Assembly: GCF_900143095.1 (NCBI RefSeq) | Contig: NZ_FRDA01000006.1 | Coordinates: forward strand, 273,150-337,149 | Direction: 5' to 3' | Length of the DNA: 64,000 nucleotides | From: Pseudomonas asturiensis | Lineage (GTDB): Bacteria; Pseudomonadota; Gammaproteobacteria; Pseudomonadales; Pseudomonadaceae | In this document: positions 11,688-20,643 of the stretch, piece after piece | Layout of the letters: every line of letters starts with the position of its first letter | How positions within the stretch are numbered: position 1 is the stretch's first letter | Position numbers and translations under genes: made by a program | Notes under the pieces: model-generated | Seen by the model: the letters and a program-made list of their open reading frames with translations, nothing else | What the model was told of the DNA's origin: nothing | Database searches by the model: none

Positions 11688-11830
11688 TTGTGTATCTCGA
11701 TCAGAGGATTCGGTCTGCTGACGGTTTAACGCCGGCGATTAACAGTTACTAGTCGGCAAAAGCCGTTACGGCTTGGCGACTGGTGTCGGGGGGCCGGTGA
11801 CGCAAGCCACAGGCAAACAGCCCCGGGCAC

Positions 11831-13285
11831 TTAGCTCGGTCGATAAACGCGCACATTGGCATGCCCCTCACTGAGCAAATGGTGAGCATGCAGGCGACTC
11901 ATGACGCCTTTGTCGCAATACAACAGGTACTGGCGCGTGTTATCCAGTTCCTTGAAACGGCTGTTCAGTGCATAGAACGGCAGCGTTTGTACTTCAATGC
12001 CCGGCACCTGCAGCGGCTGGTCTTCCTGGGCATCCGGGTGACGGATGTCGATGACGACCTGCCCGGCCAGCGCCTGGCTGACTTCTTCTATATCGACATT
12101 GCGGCTCAGATCGTCGATGACCCGATCGATCGAAACCAGCTTTGCGCGCTCGAGCGCCTGCTCGAGAATCGCCATGTCGAACTGTTTTTCTTCGTACTCA
12201 ACGCGATTCCGCTTGGCGTTGGTCTTGGGGTTGACCGAGATCACCCCGCAATACTCAGGCATGTGCCGGGCAAAGTCGGCAGTGCCGATTTCAGTCGCCA
12301 GGTCCACGATGTCCTGCTTGTGGCTGGCAACCAGTGGCCGCAACACCAGCTTGTCGGTCGCCGAATCGATCAGCGACAGGTTGGGCAGCGTCTGGCTGGA
12401 CACCTGTGAGATCGCCTCGCCGGTAACCAGCACATCGATCTCCAGACGATCCGCCACGGATGAAGCAGCGCGTAACATCATACGCTTCAAAACTACACCC
12501 ATATGACTGTTATCGACTTTCTGCAGAATTTCTCCGAGAACTTCCTCGAAAGGCACGCTCACAAACAGCACGCGCTGGGAACTGCCGTACTTCTTCCAGA
12601 TGAAATGAGCGACTTCCATCACGCCCAGTTCGTGGGCGCGACCGCCCAGATTGAAGAAGCAGAAGTGCGCCATAAGCCCGCGGCGCATGATCTGGTAGGC
12701 CGCAACGGTGGAATCGAAACCGCCGGACATCAATACCAGGGTCTGCTCCAGCGCGCCGAGCGGATAGCCGCCCAGGCCTTTATGCTGGTCATGCACGACA
12801 AACAACCGTTGGTCGCGAATTTCCATTCTGACCACCAGATCCGGCTTTTTCAGCTCGATTCCGGCCGCACCGCACTGCCGGCGCAACTGACTGCCGACGT
12901 ATTTCTCGACATCCATGGAGCTGAAATCGTGTCGCCCGGCACGCTTGCAGCGCACCGCAAACATCTTGCCCGGCAGCAGGTCGGCGTAGTGCGCCTTGCA
13001 CTTGGCAACGATGTCATCCATGTCGCCCAGCGGGTACTCGGCCACCTGCAGAAAGTTGGCGATGCCCGGCATGCAGCTCAGGCGATCGGTGATGGCCTGC
13101 AGCACTTTGGGGTCGGTCAGCCGGGTCTCCACCTCAAGATTGTCCCATACGCCACCCACCACAATGTCCGCGTCCAGTTCCCGGAGCACGGTACGAATGT
13201 TCTTGCCCAACTGCCGGATGAACTGCTTGCGCACCGGCGGGCTTTTAATGGTGATTTCTGGGAAAACTTTAACGATTAGTTTCAT
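11831..13285 (-). CDS. thiI: tRNA 4-thiouridine synthase / thiazole sulfur carrier enzyme ThiI
   Basis: Adenylates U8 of tRNA and delivers persulfide sulfur to make s4U, and in many bacteria supplies sulfur to ThiS for thiamine thiazole. The ATG at 13285 ([19 protein letters not shown]) gives the standard 484 residues; an open frame to 13348 is extension only. A ferredoxin-like plus THUMP domain (about 1-165) is followed by the PP-loop SGGFDS (about 184) and a C-terminal rhodanese domain whose catalytic cysteine is Cys457 in LLYCDKG. The presence of the rhodanese domain means it can do its own persulfide transfer. Divergent from glnA. Confidence 0.96.
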   Translation of the reverse strand: MKLIVKVFPEITIKSPPVRKQFIRQLGKNIRTVLRELDADIVVGGVWDNLEVETRLTDPKVLQAITDRLSCMPGIANFLQVAEYPLGDMDDIVAKCKAHYADLLPGKMFAVRCKRAGRHDFSSMDVEKYVGSQLRRQCGAAGIELKKPDLVVRMEIRDQRLFVVHDQHKGLGGYPLGALEQTLVLMSGGFDSTVAAYQIMRRGLMAHFCFFNLGGRAHELGVMEVAHFIWKKYGSSQRVLFVSVPFEEVLGEILQKVDNSHMGVVLKRMMLRAASSVADRLEIDVLVTGEAISQVSSQTLPNLSLIDSATDKLVLRPLVASHKQDIVDLATEIGTADFARHMPEYCGVISVNPKTNAKRNRVEYEEKQFDMAILEQALERAKLVSIDRVIDDLSRNVDIEEVSQALAGQVVIDIRHPDAQEDQPLQVPGIEVQTLPFYALNSRFKELDNTRQYLLYCDKGVMSRLHAHHLLSEGHANVRVYRPS

Positions 13286-13413
13286 GGAAACGGTGCGTGA
13301 GGTGCCGACCAAAAAAGGGGGGCGCGGATTATAGCGGAAATTGCTCAAGGTTTAACCAGTTATCGTACAGCCAATCGTCAACGCACCAAAAAGAGTCGGC
13401 GCACTATTTGTGA

Positions 13414-13428
13414 GCGCCATAAAGGTGC
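13414..13428. promoter_or_regulatory. NtrC-binding palindrome upstream of glnA
   Basis: GCGCC-ATAAA-GGTGC matches the NtrC consensus GCACC-N5-GGTGC except for one base in the left arm. It is about 88 bp upstream of the -24/-12 promoter, the normal enhancer distance. A weaker half-site, GCACC at 13383-13387, lies further upstream. The rest of the 334-bp thiI-glnA gap holds no other signal I can support. Confidence 0.75.
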
Positions 13429-13501
13429 GCATTTTCCTCGATAATCCTTTTTTCACGCCCTGAAAGCCTCTGTTTGAGGCAAAAAACCCAACACAGGGCA
13501 C

Positions 13502-13517
13502 TGGCATGCAAATTGCT
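13502..13517 (+). promoter_or_regulatory. sigma-54 promoter of glnA
   Basis: TGGCATGCAAATTGCT fits the -24 (TGGC) and -12 (TTGC) elements with correct 10-bp spacing between GG and GC. It places the start of transcription near 13528, about 92 bp before the glnA ATG. Confidence 0.85.
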
Positions 13518-13619
13518 CCCTTGTGAGGCAGGTTGCCATGGCAGAGTATTCGCGCCGGCATCACCCAAATTTAAGGGGCCCAAAACCATAAGGCGGTCCC
13601 TAGCCACCCGGAGGACACC

Positions 13620-15026
13620 ATGTCGAAGTCGGTTCAACTCATCAAAGATCATGACGTTAAGTGGATTGATCTGCGCTTCACAGACACCAAGGGCAAGCAG
13701 CAGCACGTCACGATGCCTGCGCGCGATGCGCTGGAAGATGACTTCTTTGAAGTCGGCAAAATGTTCGACGGTTCCTCCATTGCTGGCTGGAAAGGCATCG
13801 AAGCCTCCGACATGATCCTGCTGCCGGACGACGAAACCGCTGTTCTGGACCCGTTCACCGAAGAGCCGACCATCATCCTGGTCTGCGACATCATCGAACC
13901 TTCGACCATGCAGGGCTACGATCGCGACCCGCGCGCCATCGCTCACCGTGCAGAGGAATACCTGAAGTCCACCGGTATCGGTGACACCGTATTCGTAGGT
14001 CCTGAGCCAGAGTTCTTCGTCTTCGACGAAGTGAAATTCAAGTCCGACATCTCCGGCTCCATGTTCAAGATCTTCTCTGAACAGGCTTCCTGGATGACCG
14101 ACGGCGACATCGACGGCGGCAACAAAGGCCACCGTCCTGGCGTCAAAGGTGGTTACTTCCCGGTTCCACCGGTCGATCACGACCACGAAATCCGTACCGC
14201 AATGTGCAACGCCCTGGAAGAAATGGGCCAGATCGTGGAAGTTCACCACCACGAAGTTGCCACCGCTGGCCAGAACGAAATCGGCGTGAAGTTCAACACG
14301 CTGGTCAAGAAGGCTGACGAAGTTCAGACCCTGAAATACTGCGTACACAACGTTGCCGATGCCTATGGCCGTACCGCTACTTTCATGCCGAAGCCTCTGT
14401 ATGGCGACAACGGTTCGGGTATGCACGTACACATGTCCATCGCCAAAGATGGCAAGAACACCTTCGCAGGCGAAGGCTATGCCGGTCTGTCCGACACTGC
14501 CCTGTTCTTCATCGGCGGTATCATCAAGCACGGTAAGGCACTGAACGGCTTCACCAACCCGTCGACCAACTCCTACAAGCGTCTGGTCCCAGGTTTCGAA
14601 GCACCGGTCATGCTGGCCTACTCGGCACGTAACCGCTCCGCTTCGATCCGTATTCCTTACGTCTCCAGCCCACGTGGCCGTCGTATCGAAGCACGTTTCC
14701 CGGACCCGGCAGCCAACCCGTACCTGGCATTCGCTGCACTGTTGATGGCTGGCCTGGACGGCATCCAGAACAAGATCCACCCTGGCGACGCAGCTGACAA
14801 GAACCTGTATGACCTGCCGCCTGAAGAGGCCAAAGAGATCCCACAAGTTTGCGGCAGCCTGAAAGAAGCCCTGGAAGAGCTGGACAAGGGCCGTGCGTTC
14901 CTGACCAAGGGCGGCGTATTCAGCGACGACTTCATCGATGCTTACATCGAGCTGAAAAGCGAAGAAGAAATCAAGGTACGCACCTTCGTACACCCACTGG
15001 AATACGAGCTGTACTACAGCTGCTGA
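13620..15026 (+). CDS. glnA: glutamine synthetase type I
   Basis: ATP-dependent amidation of glutamate to glutamine, the main entry of ammonium into cell nitrogen; dodecameric and cytoplasmic. The 468 residues match the GSI-beta class. Visible motifs are FDGSSIAGW (about 48-56), [10 protein letters not shown] (about 127-136), GQNEIGVKF (about 217), the ATP-binding [16 protein letters not shown] (about 257-272), and the adenylylation loop NLYDLPPEE with Tyr397, so activity is probably controlled by GlnE. The ATG is preceded by GGAGG at about 13610. Sigma-54 and NtrC signals upstream imply induction under nitrogen limitation. Confidence 0.98.
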   Translation: MSKSVQLIKDHDVKWIDLRFTDTKGKQQHVTMPARDALEDDFFEVGKMFDGSSIAGWKGIEASDMILLPDDETAVLDPFTEEPTIILVCDIIEPSTMQGYDRDPRAIAHRAEEYLKSTGIGDTVFVGPEPEFFVFDEVKFKSDISGSMFKIFSEQASWMTDGDIDGGNKGHRPGVKGGYFPVPPVDHDHEIRTAMCNALEEMGQIVEVHHHEVATAGQNEIGVKFNTLVKKADEVQTLKYCVHNVADAYGRTATFMPKPLYGDNGSGMHVHMSIAKDGKNTFAGEGYAGLSDTALFFIGGIIKHGKALNGFTNPSTNSYKRLVPGFEAPVMLAYSARNRSASIRIPYVSSPRGRRIEARFPDPAANPYLAFAALLMAGLDGIQNKIHPGDAADKNLYDLPPEEAKEIPQVCGSLKEALEELDKGRAFLTKGGVFSDDFIDAYIELKSEEEIKVRTFVHPLEYELYYSC

Positions 15027-15070
15027 TCCAGTCGCGCCCGCGTTGATGACCTGACGTTGATGGCGTAACA

Positions 15071-15100
15071 CGAAAGACCTCCTTCGGGAGGTCTTTTCGT
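15071..15100 (+). terminator. terminator of glnA
   Basis: Stem AAGACCTCC (15074-15082) and GGAGGTCTT (15087-15095) with TTCG tetraloop and a following T run. Confidence 0.9.
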
Positions 15101-15210
15101 TTGCGGCTACCAGAAACTTTCAGGGGCGTGCGGTAAGAGTCTACCGACTGCAAAAAAATCCGGATGGCACTCTTGGAGGCTGAAAATCCCAGCCCCGAGG
15201 TTATTCCGAT

Positions 15211-15630
15211 ATGCGTATCAAGCTCTTCGTCGCAGCCACTTGCCTGCTGCTGACCGGCCACGCCATGGCCGACCATAAACCGCAAACCGTCGAGTCCCGA
15301 GTACTGCTCAAGAGCACCGCCTCCTGGGACGGCACCCCCTATGCGGCCTATCCTCAAGGCCAGCCCGAACTGACCATTCTGAAAATCAACATACCTGCCA
15401 GAACCAGCCTGAACTGGCACACCCACCCCATTCCCAACGCCGCGTATGTGGTCTCCGGGGAGCTTACGGTGGAGGCCCGGGACAGCGGCAAACAGATCTT
15501 CCTGAAAAAAGGCGACACGCTGGCAGAGATGGTCGGCATACCGCACCGCGGCAAGACCGGTAAAAAGCCAGTCGAACTGATCGTGTTCTACGCTGGAACG
15601 CCGCAGGTCCCGCTGTCGCAACAACCCTGA
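15211..15630 (+). CDS. periplasmic cupin-domain protein
   Basis: A small secreted protein (139 residues) with a Sec signal peptide at about 1-20 (ends GHAMA-D) and one cupin barrel. The first cupin motif is seen as LNWHTHPIPNAAYVVSGELT (about 66-85), with an HxH metal-binding pair, and the second as MVGIPHRGKT (about 108-117). Substrate is unknown; the cupin fold is compatible with dioxygenase, isomerase or binding functions. It lies alone between the glnA terminator and the chorismate mutase gene, 108 bp before it, with its own upstream region of 110 bp. Confidence 0.8.
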   Translation: MRIKLFVAATCLLLTGHAMADHKPQTVESRVLLKSTASWDGTPYAAYPQGQPELTILKINIPARTSLNWHTHPIPNAAYVVSGELTVEARDSGKQIFLKKGDTLAEMVGIPHRGKTGKKPVELIVFYAGTPQVPLSQQP

Positions 15631-15738
15631 AGGCAAAGTGATGGCTGGCGGTGCATGAACTTTTGTTCACTCTCCAGCGCTGGTCGTGATCAGGAACATG
15701 TCGTTTACTTGACGTCCCCCTTCAAGACGGACGTCACC

Positions 15739-16296
15739 ATGCGCATGCTCCTGGCCACTTCATTGCTGACTCTGACCTGCATGTCCTCCGGGCTGACTTT
15801 CGCGTCCGAGCAGAAAGCTTCCGCTCTGGAGCCGCTGCTGCACGCCATCAGTGAGCGCCTGACTCTTGCCGATCAGGTTGCCTTGAGCAAGTGGGACAGT
15901 GGCAAGGCGGTCGAAGATCCGCCTCGCGAGCAGCAGGTCATCAGTGCCGCCCAGGCCCGTGCGGTCGAGTTCAAGCTGAACCCGGATGACGTGGAGCGGC
16001 TGTTCCGCGCCCAGATAGAAGCCAACAAGTCGGTGCAGAACGCGCTGCTTGCCCAGTGGCATGCTGCCGGGCGAGCACCCGATACAGCCCGCCAGAGCCT
16101 GGTCAACGATATCCGCCCGAAACTGGACCGGTTGCAGACAGAACTGTTGCAGGCTTACGCCGGCTTCCAGCCAGTGCGTGCGTCGGGCAACTGCCAGTTG
16201 CTGCTGGATGCCAGGCTCAAGCGCTATCAGGTTGACCCGATTCACGATCAGGCCCTGGTGCTGGCTACCGCAGACCTGTGCACCACGAAACTGTAA
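15739..16296 (+). CDS. secreted chorismate mutase (AroQ-gamma type)
   Basis: Converts chorismate to prephenate, but as an exported form of the enzyme. The ATG at 15739 (MRMLLATSLLTLTCMSSGLTFAS) starts a signal peptide with cleavage near residue 23; the open frame to 15655 is extension. The 185-residue protein has the all-helical AroQ fold signatures: ISERLTLADQVALSKW (about 37-52), DPPREQQVI (about 59-67), FRAQIEANKSVQ (about 87-98) and a C-terminal helical extension with the pair of cysteines (CQLLLDARL and LC near the end) typical of periplasmic AroQ-gamma. Exported chorismate mutases are known from several pathogens; the biological role in pseudomonads is unclear. Confidence 0.85.
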   Translation: MRMLLATSLLTLTCMSSGLTFASEQKASALEPLLHAISERLTLADQVALSKWDSGKAVEDPPREQQVISAAQARAVEFKLNPDDVERLFRAQIEANKSVQNALLAQWHAAGRAPDTARQSLVNDIRPKLDRLQTELLQAYAGFQPVRASGNCQLLLDARLKRYQVDPIHDQALVLATADLCTTKL

Positions 16297-16365
16297 GCCC
16301 GCCTGCACGATACAGGGTGAAGTGTTCTATGCTGGTGACCTTTGCCCTTTGCTGTCGAGAGCCTC

Positions 16366-16896
16366 ATGCGTCAAAGCCTCATTTGCCTGTTCCTATTGAT
16401 CAGCCTGCCTGCAATGGCGCAGATCTATAAGTACACCGATGCGAATGGCAACACGGCGTTCAGCAATCAGCCACCCAACGGCATCAAGACCGAGGTCGTG
16501 GAGTTGCCGCCACTCAATAGCGTCGAGACACAGGCCCCCGCCAGGCCGGTCATGAACACCGCGCCGCAACCGGCCAGTGCCCAGGCACAACCTCAGGATG
16601 CCTATACCACGCTGGAGCTGACCGACCTGCCCACCGATGAGGCCTTACGCGCCAACAGCGGCTCTTTCATCATCGGCGTGAAAATCCAGCCTCGCCTGCA
16701 ACAGAACCATCGCCTGCAACTGCTGCTGGATGGCAACCTGTATGGACAGGCCACCAACCTGCCCCGGTTTCAGGTGATGAACATTGATCGTGGCGAACAC
16801 AGCTTCGCAGTGGTGGTGAAGGATGGCGAACGCATCATCCAGCAAAGCCAGACCATTACCCTGACCGTGCAACGCGTCCACCTCGGCAAACCATGA
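16366..16896 (+). CDS. DUF4124 domain-containing secreted protein
   Basis: 176-residue protein with a signal peptide (MRQSLICLFLLISLPAMA-Q) and, right after it, the DUF4124 motif IYKYTDANGNTAFSNQPP (residues about 20-37). A Pro/Ala/Gln-rich linker (about 45-80) leads to a C-terminal beta-rich module (about 95-175) with the phrase NIDRGEHSF. Start chosen at 16366 because the upstream TTG extension has no signal peptide. Function unknown. It overlaps the next DUF4124 gene by 4 bp and has the same architecture, so the pair looks like a local duplication. Confidence 0.8.
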   Translation: MRQSLICLFLLISLPAMAQIYKYTDANGNTAFSNQPPNGIKTEVVELPPLNSVETQAPARPVMNTAPQPASAQAQPQDAYTTLELTDLPTDEALRANSGSFIIGVKIQPRLQQNHRLQLLLDGNLYGQATNLPRFQVMNIDRGEHSFAVVVKDGERIIQQSQTITLTVQRVHLGKP

Positions 16897-17519
16897 AGAT
16901 GCGCAGCCTGCTGCTGATGATGCTGTCCGTGCTGCTTGCACTGCCAGCGCTGGCAGACGTCTACACCTACATCGACGCCAACGGTAATCGGGTGTTCACC
17001 GATCAGCCGCACAAGAACGCCAAACGTGTCGACATACCGCCCAGCAATAACATGACCGGCACCCCGCCAACCCGAACGCTGAAAGCCAGGCCTGCTGAAA
17101 GTAAACCGCCTGCGATCTTTCAGTATCAGTTATTGCGGGTGCTGGTGCCCGAGCCCGACGCCACGATCAGCAGCCCCAGTGGCGACCTGATCGTGACCGT
17201 TACCAGCGACCCGGTCCTGCAACCCGGTCACAGCTATCGCCTGCTCCTGGACGGTCTGCCTGTGGGCCAGCCCGGACGCAGCCCGGTCTTCCCGCTGAGC
17301 AACATCGACCGAGGCACCCATCAGCTGTCTGTCGAGATTTTCGACACGATGGGGCGAGTTCTGGAAAAGACACCCAACCAGCCTTTTCACCTGCAACGCG
17401 TCACGCTGGCCCAGAAGCGCGCCACCAACCCGTGCAAGCCTGAAGAGTACGGCGTTCGCCTGGAATGCCCGCTCAAGGACAAGCCCAAGCCGGAAAGCAG
17501 CATTCTGCCGTTCTTCTGA
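16893..17519 (+). CDS. DUF4124 domain-containing secreted protein, paralogue of upstream gene
   Basis: 208-residue protein with signal peptide (MKMRSLLLMMLSVLLALPALA-D) and DUF4124 motif VYTYIDANGNRVFTDQPH (about 23-40). The C-terminal module contains SNIDRGTHQLSVEIFD, which corresponds to NIDRGEHSFAVVVKD in the preceding gene, showing common descent. A C-terminal tail has a CKPEEYGVRLEC pair of cysteines that may form a disulfide. It is translationally coupled by an ATGA overlap. Such genes commonly lie just upstream of ntrBC in pseudomonads; function unknown. Confidence 0.8.
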   Translation: MKMRSLLLMMLSVLLALPALADVYTYIDANGNRVFTDQPHKNAKRVDIPPSNNMTGTPPTRTLKARPAESKPPAIFQYQLLRVLVPEPDATISSPSGDLIVTVTSDPVLQPGHSYRLLLDGLPVGQPGRSPVFPLSNIDRGTHQLSVEIFDTMGRVLEKTPNQPFHLQRVTLAQKRATNPCKPEEYGVRLECPLKDKPKPESSILPFF

Positions 17520-17546
17520 AACCGTCCTCGCCACTGACCATCACTC

Positions 17547-17592
17547 ACTGTGGAAGGCGGCTTGCCGGCGATCTGCCGGGAACCGGCAGCAA
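17547..17592. repeat. partial REP element upstream of ntrBC
   Basis: A degenerate AAGGCGGCTTGCCGGCG palindrome of the GTGGGAGGCGGCTTGCC type, followed by a second small palindrome CTGCCGGGAACCGGCAG. It starts the 496-bp gene-free stretch 17520-18015, whose other signals are the NtrC and sigma-54 sites. Confidence 0.6.
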
Positions 17593-17747
17593 GATCTGCG
17601 CATGCGGTCTATCAGATGCAACCAAAGGTGGCTGCGCAGCCCATCACTGCCGTCGTAACCTCCGAAAGCTCCCACGCCCTGCGGGCAGACGCAGATCCGG
17701 CACTATTTCAGCAGTCAGATGTTTGAGAAGGGATGGCTTATGCCAAA

Positions 17748-17762
17748 GCACCTTTTTGGTGC
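17748..17762. promoter_or_regulatory. NtrC-binding palindrome upstream of ntrBC
   Basis: GCACC-TTTTT-GGTGC is a perfect dyad matching the NtrC consensus, about 130 bp upstream of the predicted -24/-12 promoter, suggesting autoregulation of ntrBC. Confidence 0.8.
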
Positions 17763-17891
17763 GCATATCTTGCATCCGCGCAACAATACAGCCCACTTTG
17801 GTTCAGAAATGCCCCTGAGGCAGCGCCGTATGCGGGCACGATTTCGGAAAAAGCAGCTGTTTTGCAGAGAAAGCGCTTCTTTTCGGAGCCT

Positions 17892-17907
17892 TGGTTTGGT
17901 TTTTGCA
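17892..17907 (+). promoter_or_regulatory. probable sigma-54 promoter of ntrBC
   Basis: TGGTTTGGTTTTTGCA has GG and GC separated by exactly 10 bp and a T tract before the -12 element. The predicted transcript starts about 100 bp before ntrB. Confidence 0.65.
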
Positions 17908-18015
17908 ACTTCTCAGGCATAGCACCCCGTCACGCACCGTAATGGTGGCTTTGCTTACGCCGACAAGCACCTGCATAGCGCGATTGCCATGTGCCAAAAG
18001 AGGTCAACACGATTC

Positions 18016-19101
18016 ATGACTATCAGCGACGCGCTGCACAGACTGTTACTGGACAACCTGACCACTGCAACCATTCTGCTCAACGCCGACCTGCGCCTTG
18101 AGTACATGAACCCGGCAGCCGAGATGCTGCTCGCCATCAGCGGGCAGCGCAGCCATGGGCAATTCATCAGCGAACTGTTTACCGAGTCGGCCGAAGCACT
18201 GAGTTCACTTCGCCAGGCTGTCGAACAGGCGCACCCGTTTACCAAGCGTGAAGCAATGCTCACCGCGCTGACCGGCCAGACCCTGACCGTCGACTACGCC
18301 GTGACGCCGATCCTCAGTAAAGGCGAAACCCTGCTGCTGCTTGAGGTCCACCCTCGCGATCGCCTGTTGCGCATCACCAAGGAAGAGGCTCAGTTGTCCA
18401 AGCAGGAAACCACCAAGATGCTGGTGCGTGGCCTGGCCCATGAAATAAAGAATCCGCTGGGTGGGATTCGTGGCGCTGCACAGTTGCTGGCGCGCGAACT
18501 GCCCGAAGAAAGCCTCAAGGACTACACCAACGTCATCATTGAGGAAGCCGACCGGCTGCGTAACCTCGTTGACCGCATGCTGGGTTCCAACAAACTGCCT
18601 TCGCTGGCCATGACCAACGTGCATGAAGTGCTCGAGCGGGTGTGCAGCTTGGTCGAAGCCGAGAGCCAGGGCTGCATCACACTGGTGCGCGACTATGACC
18701 CGAGCATTCCGGATGTGTTGATCGACCGCGAGCAGATGATTCAGGCCGTGCTCAATATCGTGCGCAACGCCATGCAGGCCATCAGCGGCCAGAACGAATT
18801 ACGCCTGGGCCGCATCACCATGCGCACCCGCGCCATGCGTCAGTTCACCATCGGCCACGTGCGCCACAGGCTGGTAAGCAAGATCGAAATCATCGACAAC
18901 GGTCCGGGCATTCCGGCCGAGCTTCAGGAAACCATTTTCTACCCCATGGTCAGTGGCCGCCCGGATGGCACAGGGCTTGGTCTGGCCATTACCCAGAACA
19001 TCATCAGCCAGCACCAGGGCCTGATCGAGTGTGACAGCCATCCCGGCCACACCACATTTTCGATCTTCCTGCCGCTGGAACAAGGAGCAGCTTCGACATG
19101 A
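18016..19101 (+). CDS. ntrB: nitrogen regulation sensor histidine kinase NtrB
   Basis: Cytoplasmic kinase/phosphatase (GlnL) that phosphorylates NtrC under nitrogen limitation and is controlled by PII. The ATG at 18016 (MTISDALHRLLLDNLTTATI) gives 361 residues; nine codons of open frame upstream are extension. A PAS domain occupies about 10-115 (LNADLRLEYMNPAAEMLL), the phosphoacceptor is His142 in GLAHEIKNPLGG, and the ATPase domain has N, G1 (IIDNGPGIP) and G2 (DGTGLGLAI) boxes near residues 240-350. No membrane segment is present. It overlaps ntrC by 4 bp. Confidence 0.96.
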   Translation: MTISDALHRLLLDNLTTATILLNADLRLEYMNPAAEMLLAISGQRSHGQFISELFTESAEALSSLRQAVEQAHPFTKREAMLTALTGQTLTVDYAVTPILSKGETLLLLEVHPRDRLLRITKEEAQLSKQETTKMLVRGLAHEIKNPLGGIRGAAQLLARELPEESLKDYTNVIIEEADRLRNLVDRMLGSNKLPSLAMTNVHEVLERVCSLVEAESQGCITLVRDYDPSIPDVLIDREQMIQAVLNIVRNAMQAISGQNELRLGRITMRTRAMRQFTIGHVRHRLVSKIEIIDNGPGIPAELQETIFYPMVSGRPDGTGLGLAITQNIISQHQGLIECDSHPGHTTFSIFLPLEQGAAST

Positions 19102-20534
19102 GCCGTAGTGAAACTGTCTGGATCGTAGACGACGATCGTTCCATTCGCTGGGTACTGGAAAAGGCATTGCAACAGGAAGGCATGACCACGCAAAGCTTCG
19201 ACAGCGCCGATGGGGTGATGAGTCGCCTGGCCCGTCAGCAACCGGACGTGATCATTTCCGACATCCGCATGCCGGGTGCCAGCGGCCTGGACCTGCTCGC
19301 GCGCATTCGCGAACAGCACCCGCGCCTGCCGGTCATCATCATGACCGCTCATTCGGACCTGGACAGCGCCGTGGCGTCGTATCAGGGCGGCGCGTTCGAA
19401 TACCTGCCCAAACCGTTCGACGTCGATGAGGCGGTCTCGCTGGTCAAGCGCGCCAACCAGCACGCTCAGGAACAGCAAGGCCTGGATGTCGCGCCAACCC
19501 TGACCCGCACACCTGAAATCATCGGCGAAGCACCCGCGATGCAGGAAGTGTTTCGCGCCATCGGGCGTTTGAGCCACTCCAACATCACCGTGTTGATCAA
19601 TGGTGAATCAGGCACCGGTAAAGAGCTGGTCGCCCACGCCCTGCATCGCCACAGCCCGCGTTCGGCCTCGCCGTTTATTGCGCTGAACATGGCGGCGATC
19701 CCCAAGGACTTGATGGAGTCCGAACTGTTCGGTCACGAGAAAGGCGCGTTTACCGGCGCAGCCAACCTGCGTCGCGGTCGTTTCGAACAGGCTGACGGGG
19801 GCACGCTGTTTCTTGATGAAATCGGCGACATGCCTGCCGATACCCAGACCCGTCTGCTGCGTGTCTTGGCAGACGGCGAGTTCTATCGGGTCGGCGGTCA
19901 CACGCCGGTCAAGGTCGATGTGCGCATCATCGCCGCGACCCACCAGAATCTGGAAACCCTCGTGCAGGCCGGCAAGTTCCGTGAGGACTTGTTCCACCGC
20001 CTGAACGTGATCCGCATTCACATCCCGCGCATGTCGGACCGTCGCGAAGACATCCCGACCCTGGCCCGCCACTTCCTGAGCCGTGCGGCGCAAGAGCTGG
20101 CGGTCGAGCCGAAACTGCTCAAGGCCGAGACCGAGGAATACCTCAAGCACCTGCCCTGGCCGGGCAACGTGCGTCAGCTGGAAAACACCTGCCGCTGGAT
20201 CACGGTCATGGCCTCGGGTCGTGAAGTGCACATCAGCGACCTGCCGCCTGAACTGCTCAGCCTGCCGCAGGACGCCGCGCCGGTTACCAACTGGGAACAG
20301 GCACTGCGTCAGTGGGCAGATCAGGCCCTGTCGCGCGGTCAGTCCAGCCTGCTGGACAGCGCTGTGCCGACGTTCGAACGCATCATGATCGAAACCGCCC
20401 TCAAGCACACCGCCGGCCGCCGCCGCGACGCCGCCGTGCTGCTGGGCTGGGGCCGCAACACCTTGACCCGCAAGATCAAGGAACTGGGCATGAAGGTCGA
20501 TGGCGGGGACGACGACGAGGGTGAGGAAGGCTGA
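19098..20534 (+). CDS. ntrC: nitrogen regulation response regulator NtrC
   Basis: Sigma-54 enhancer-binding activator (GlnG) of nitrogen-assimilation genes. 478 residues. The receiver domain (1-120) has the acidic pocket VDDD (10-13) and phosphoacceptor Asp55 in IISDIRMPG. The AAA+ domain (about 140-370) has Walker A GESGTGKE, the sigma-54 contact loop EKGAFTGA and Walker B-like [14 protein letters not shown] Fis-type helix-turn-helix ends the protein ([20 protein letters not shown]). Likely regulates glnA and its own operon through the palindromes at 13414 and 17748. Confidence 0.97.
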   Translation: MSRSETVWIVDDDRSIRWVLEKALQQEGMTTQSFDSADGVMSRLARQQPDVIISDIRMPGASGLDLLARIREQHPRLPVIIMTAHSDLDSAVASYQGGAFEYLPKPFDVDEAVSLVKRANQHAQEQQGLDVAPTLTRTPEIIGEAPAMQEVFRAIGRLSHSNITVLINGESGTGKELVAHALHRHSPRSASPFIALNMAAIPKDLMESELFGHEKGAFTGAANLRRGRFEQADGGTLFLDEIGDMPADTQTRLLRVLADGEFYRVGGHTPVKVDVRIIAATHQNLETLVQAGKFREDLFHRLNVIRIHIPRMSDRREDIPTLARHFLSRAAQELAVEPKLLKAETEEYLKHLPWPGNVRQLENTCRWITVMASGREVHISDLPPELLSLPQDAAPVTNWEQALRQWADQALSRGQSSLLDSAVPTFERIMIETALKHTAGRRRDAAVLLGWGRNTLTRKIKELGMKVDGGDDDEGEEG

Positions 20535-20555
20535 CCGTTTTGATATGACCGGACT

Positions 20556-20627
20556 CTGTCACTTCTGACAGTATACGAACCCGGACCATGCTGTTTAGCT
20601 CCTGACATGCCTCGCTATCAAGGCATG
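20556..20627. other. two short hairpins between ntrC and the amidase gene
   Basis: CTGTCA-CTTC-TGACAG at 20556-20571 is a perfect 6-bp hairpin, and CATGCCT at 20606-20612 pairs with AGGCATG at 20621-20627 just before the amidase ribosome-binding site (AGGAGCTGA). Neither has a T run, so termination is doubtful; the second could affect amidase translation. Confidence 0.4.
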
Positions 20628-20643
20628 AAAGGAGCTGAATGCA

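Noticed and set aside
13404..15071. 555-codon open frame antisense to glnA
   Set aside because: Shadow of glnA codon bias; it would also run through the glnA terminator and promoter.
17719..17942. Several short overlapping frames upstream of ntrB
   Set aside because: They overlap the NtrC dyad and the sigma-54 promoter, have no consistent start signals, and occur in several frames and on both strands at once, as expected for non-coding DNA.
20552..20575. LexA-like CTGT-N8-ACAG box between ntrC and the amidase gene
   Set aside because: The outer bases fit the SOS box, but the central eight bases are not AT-rich and neither neighbour is a damage-response gene; the sequence is better read as a small hairpin.
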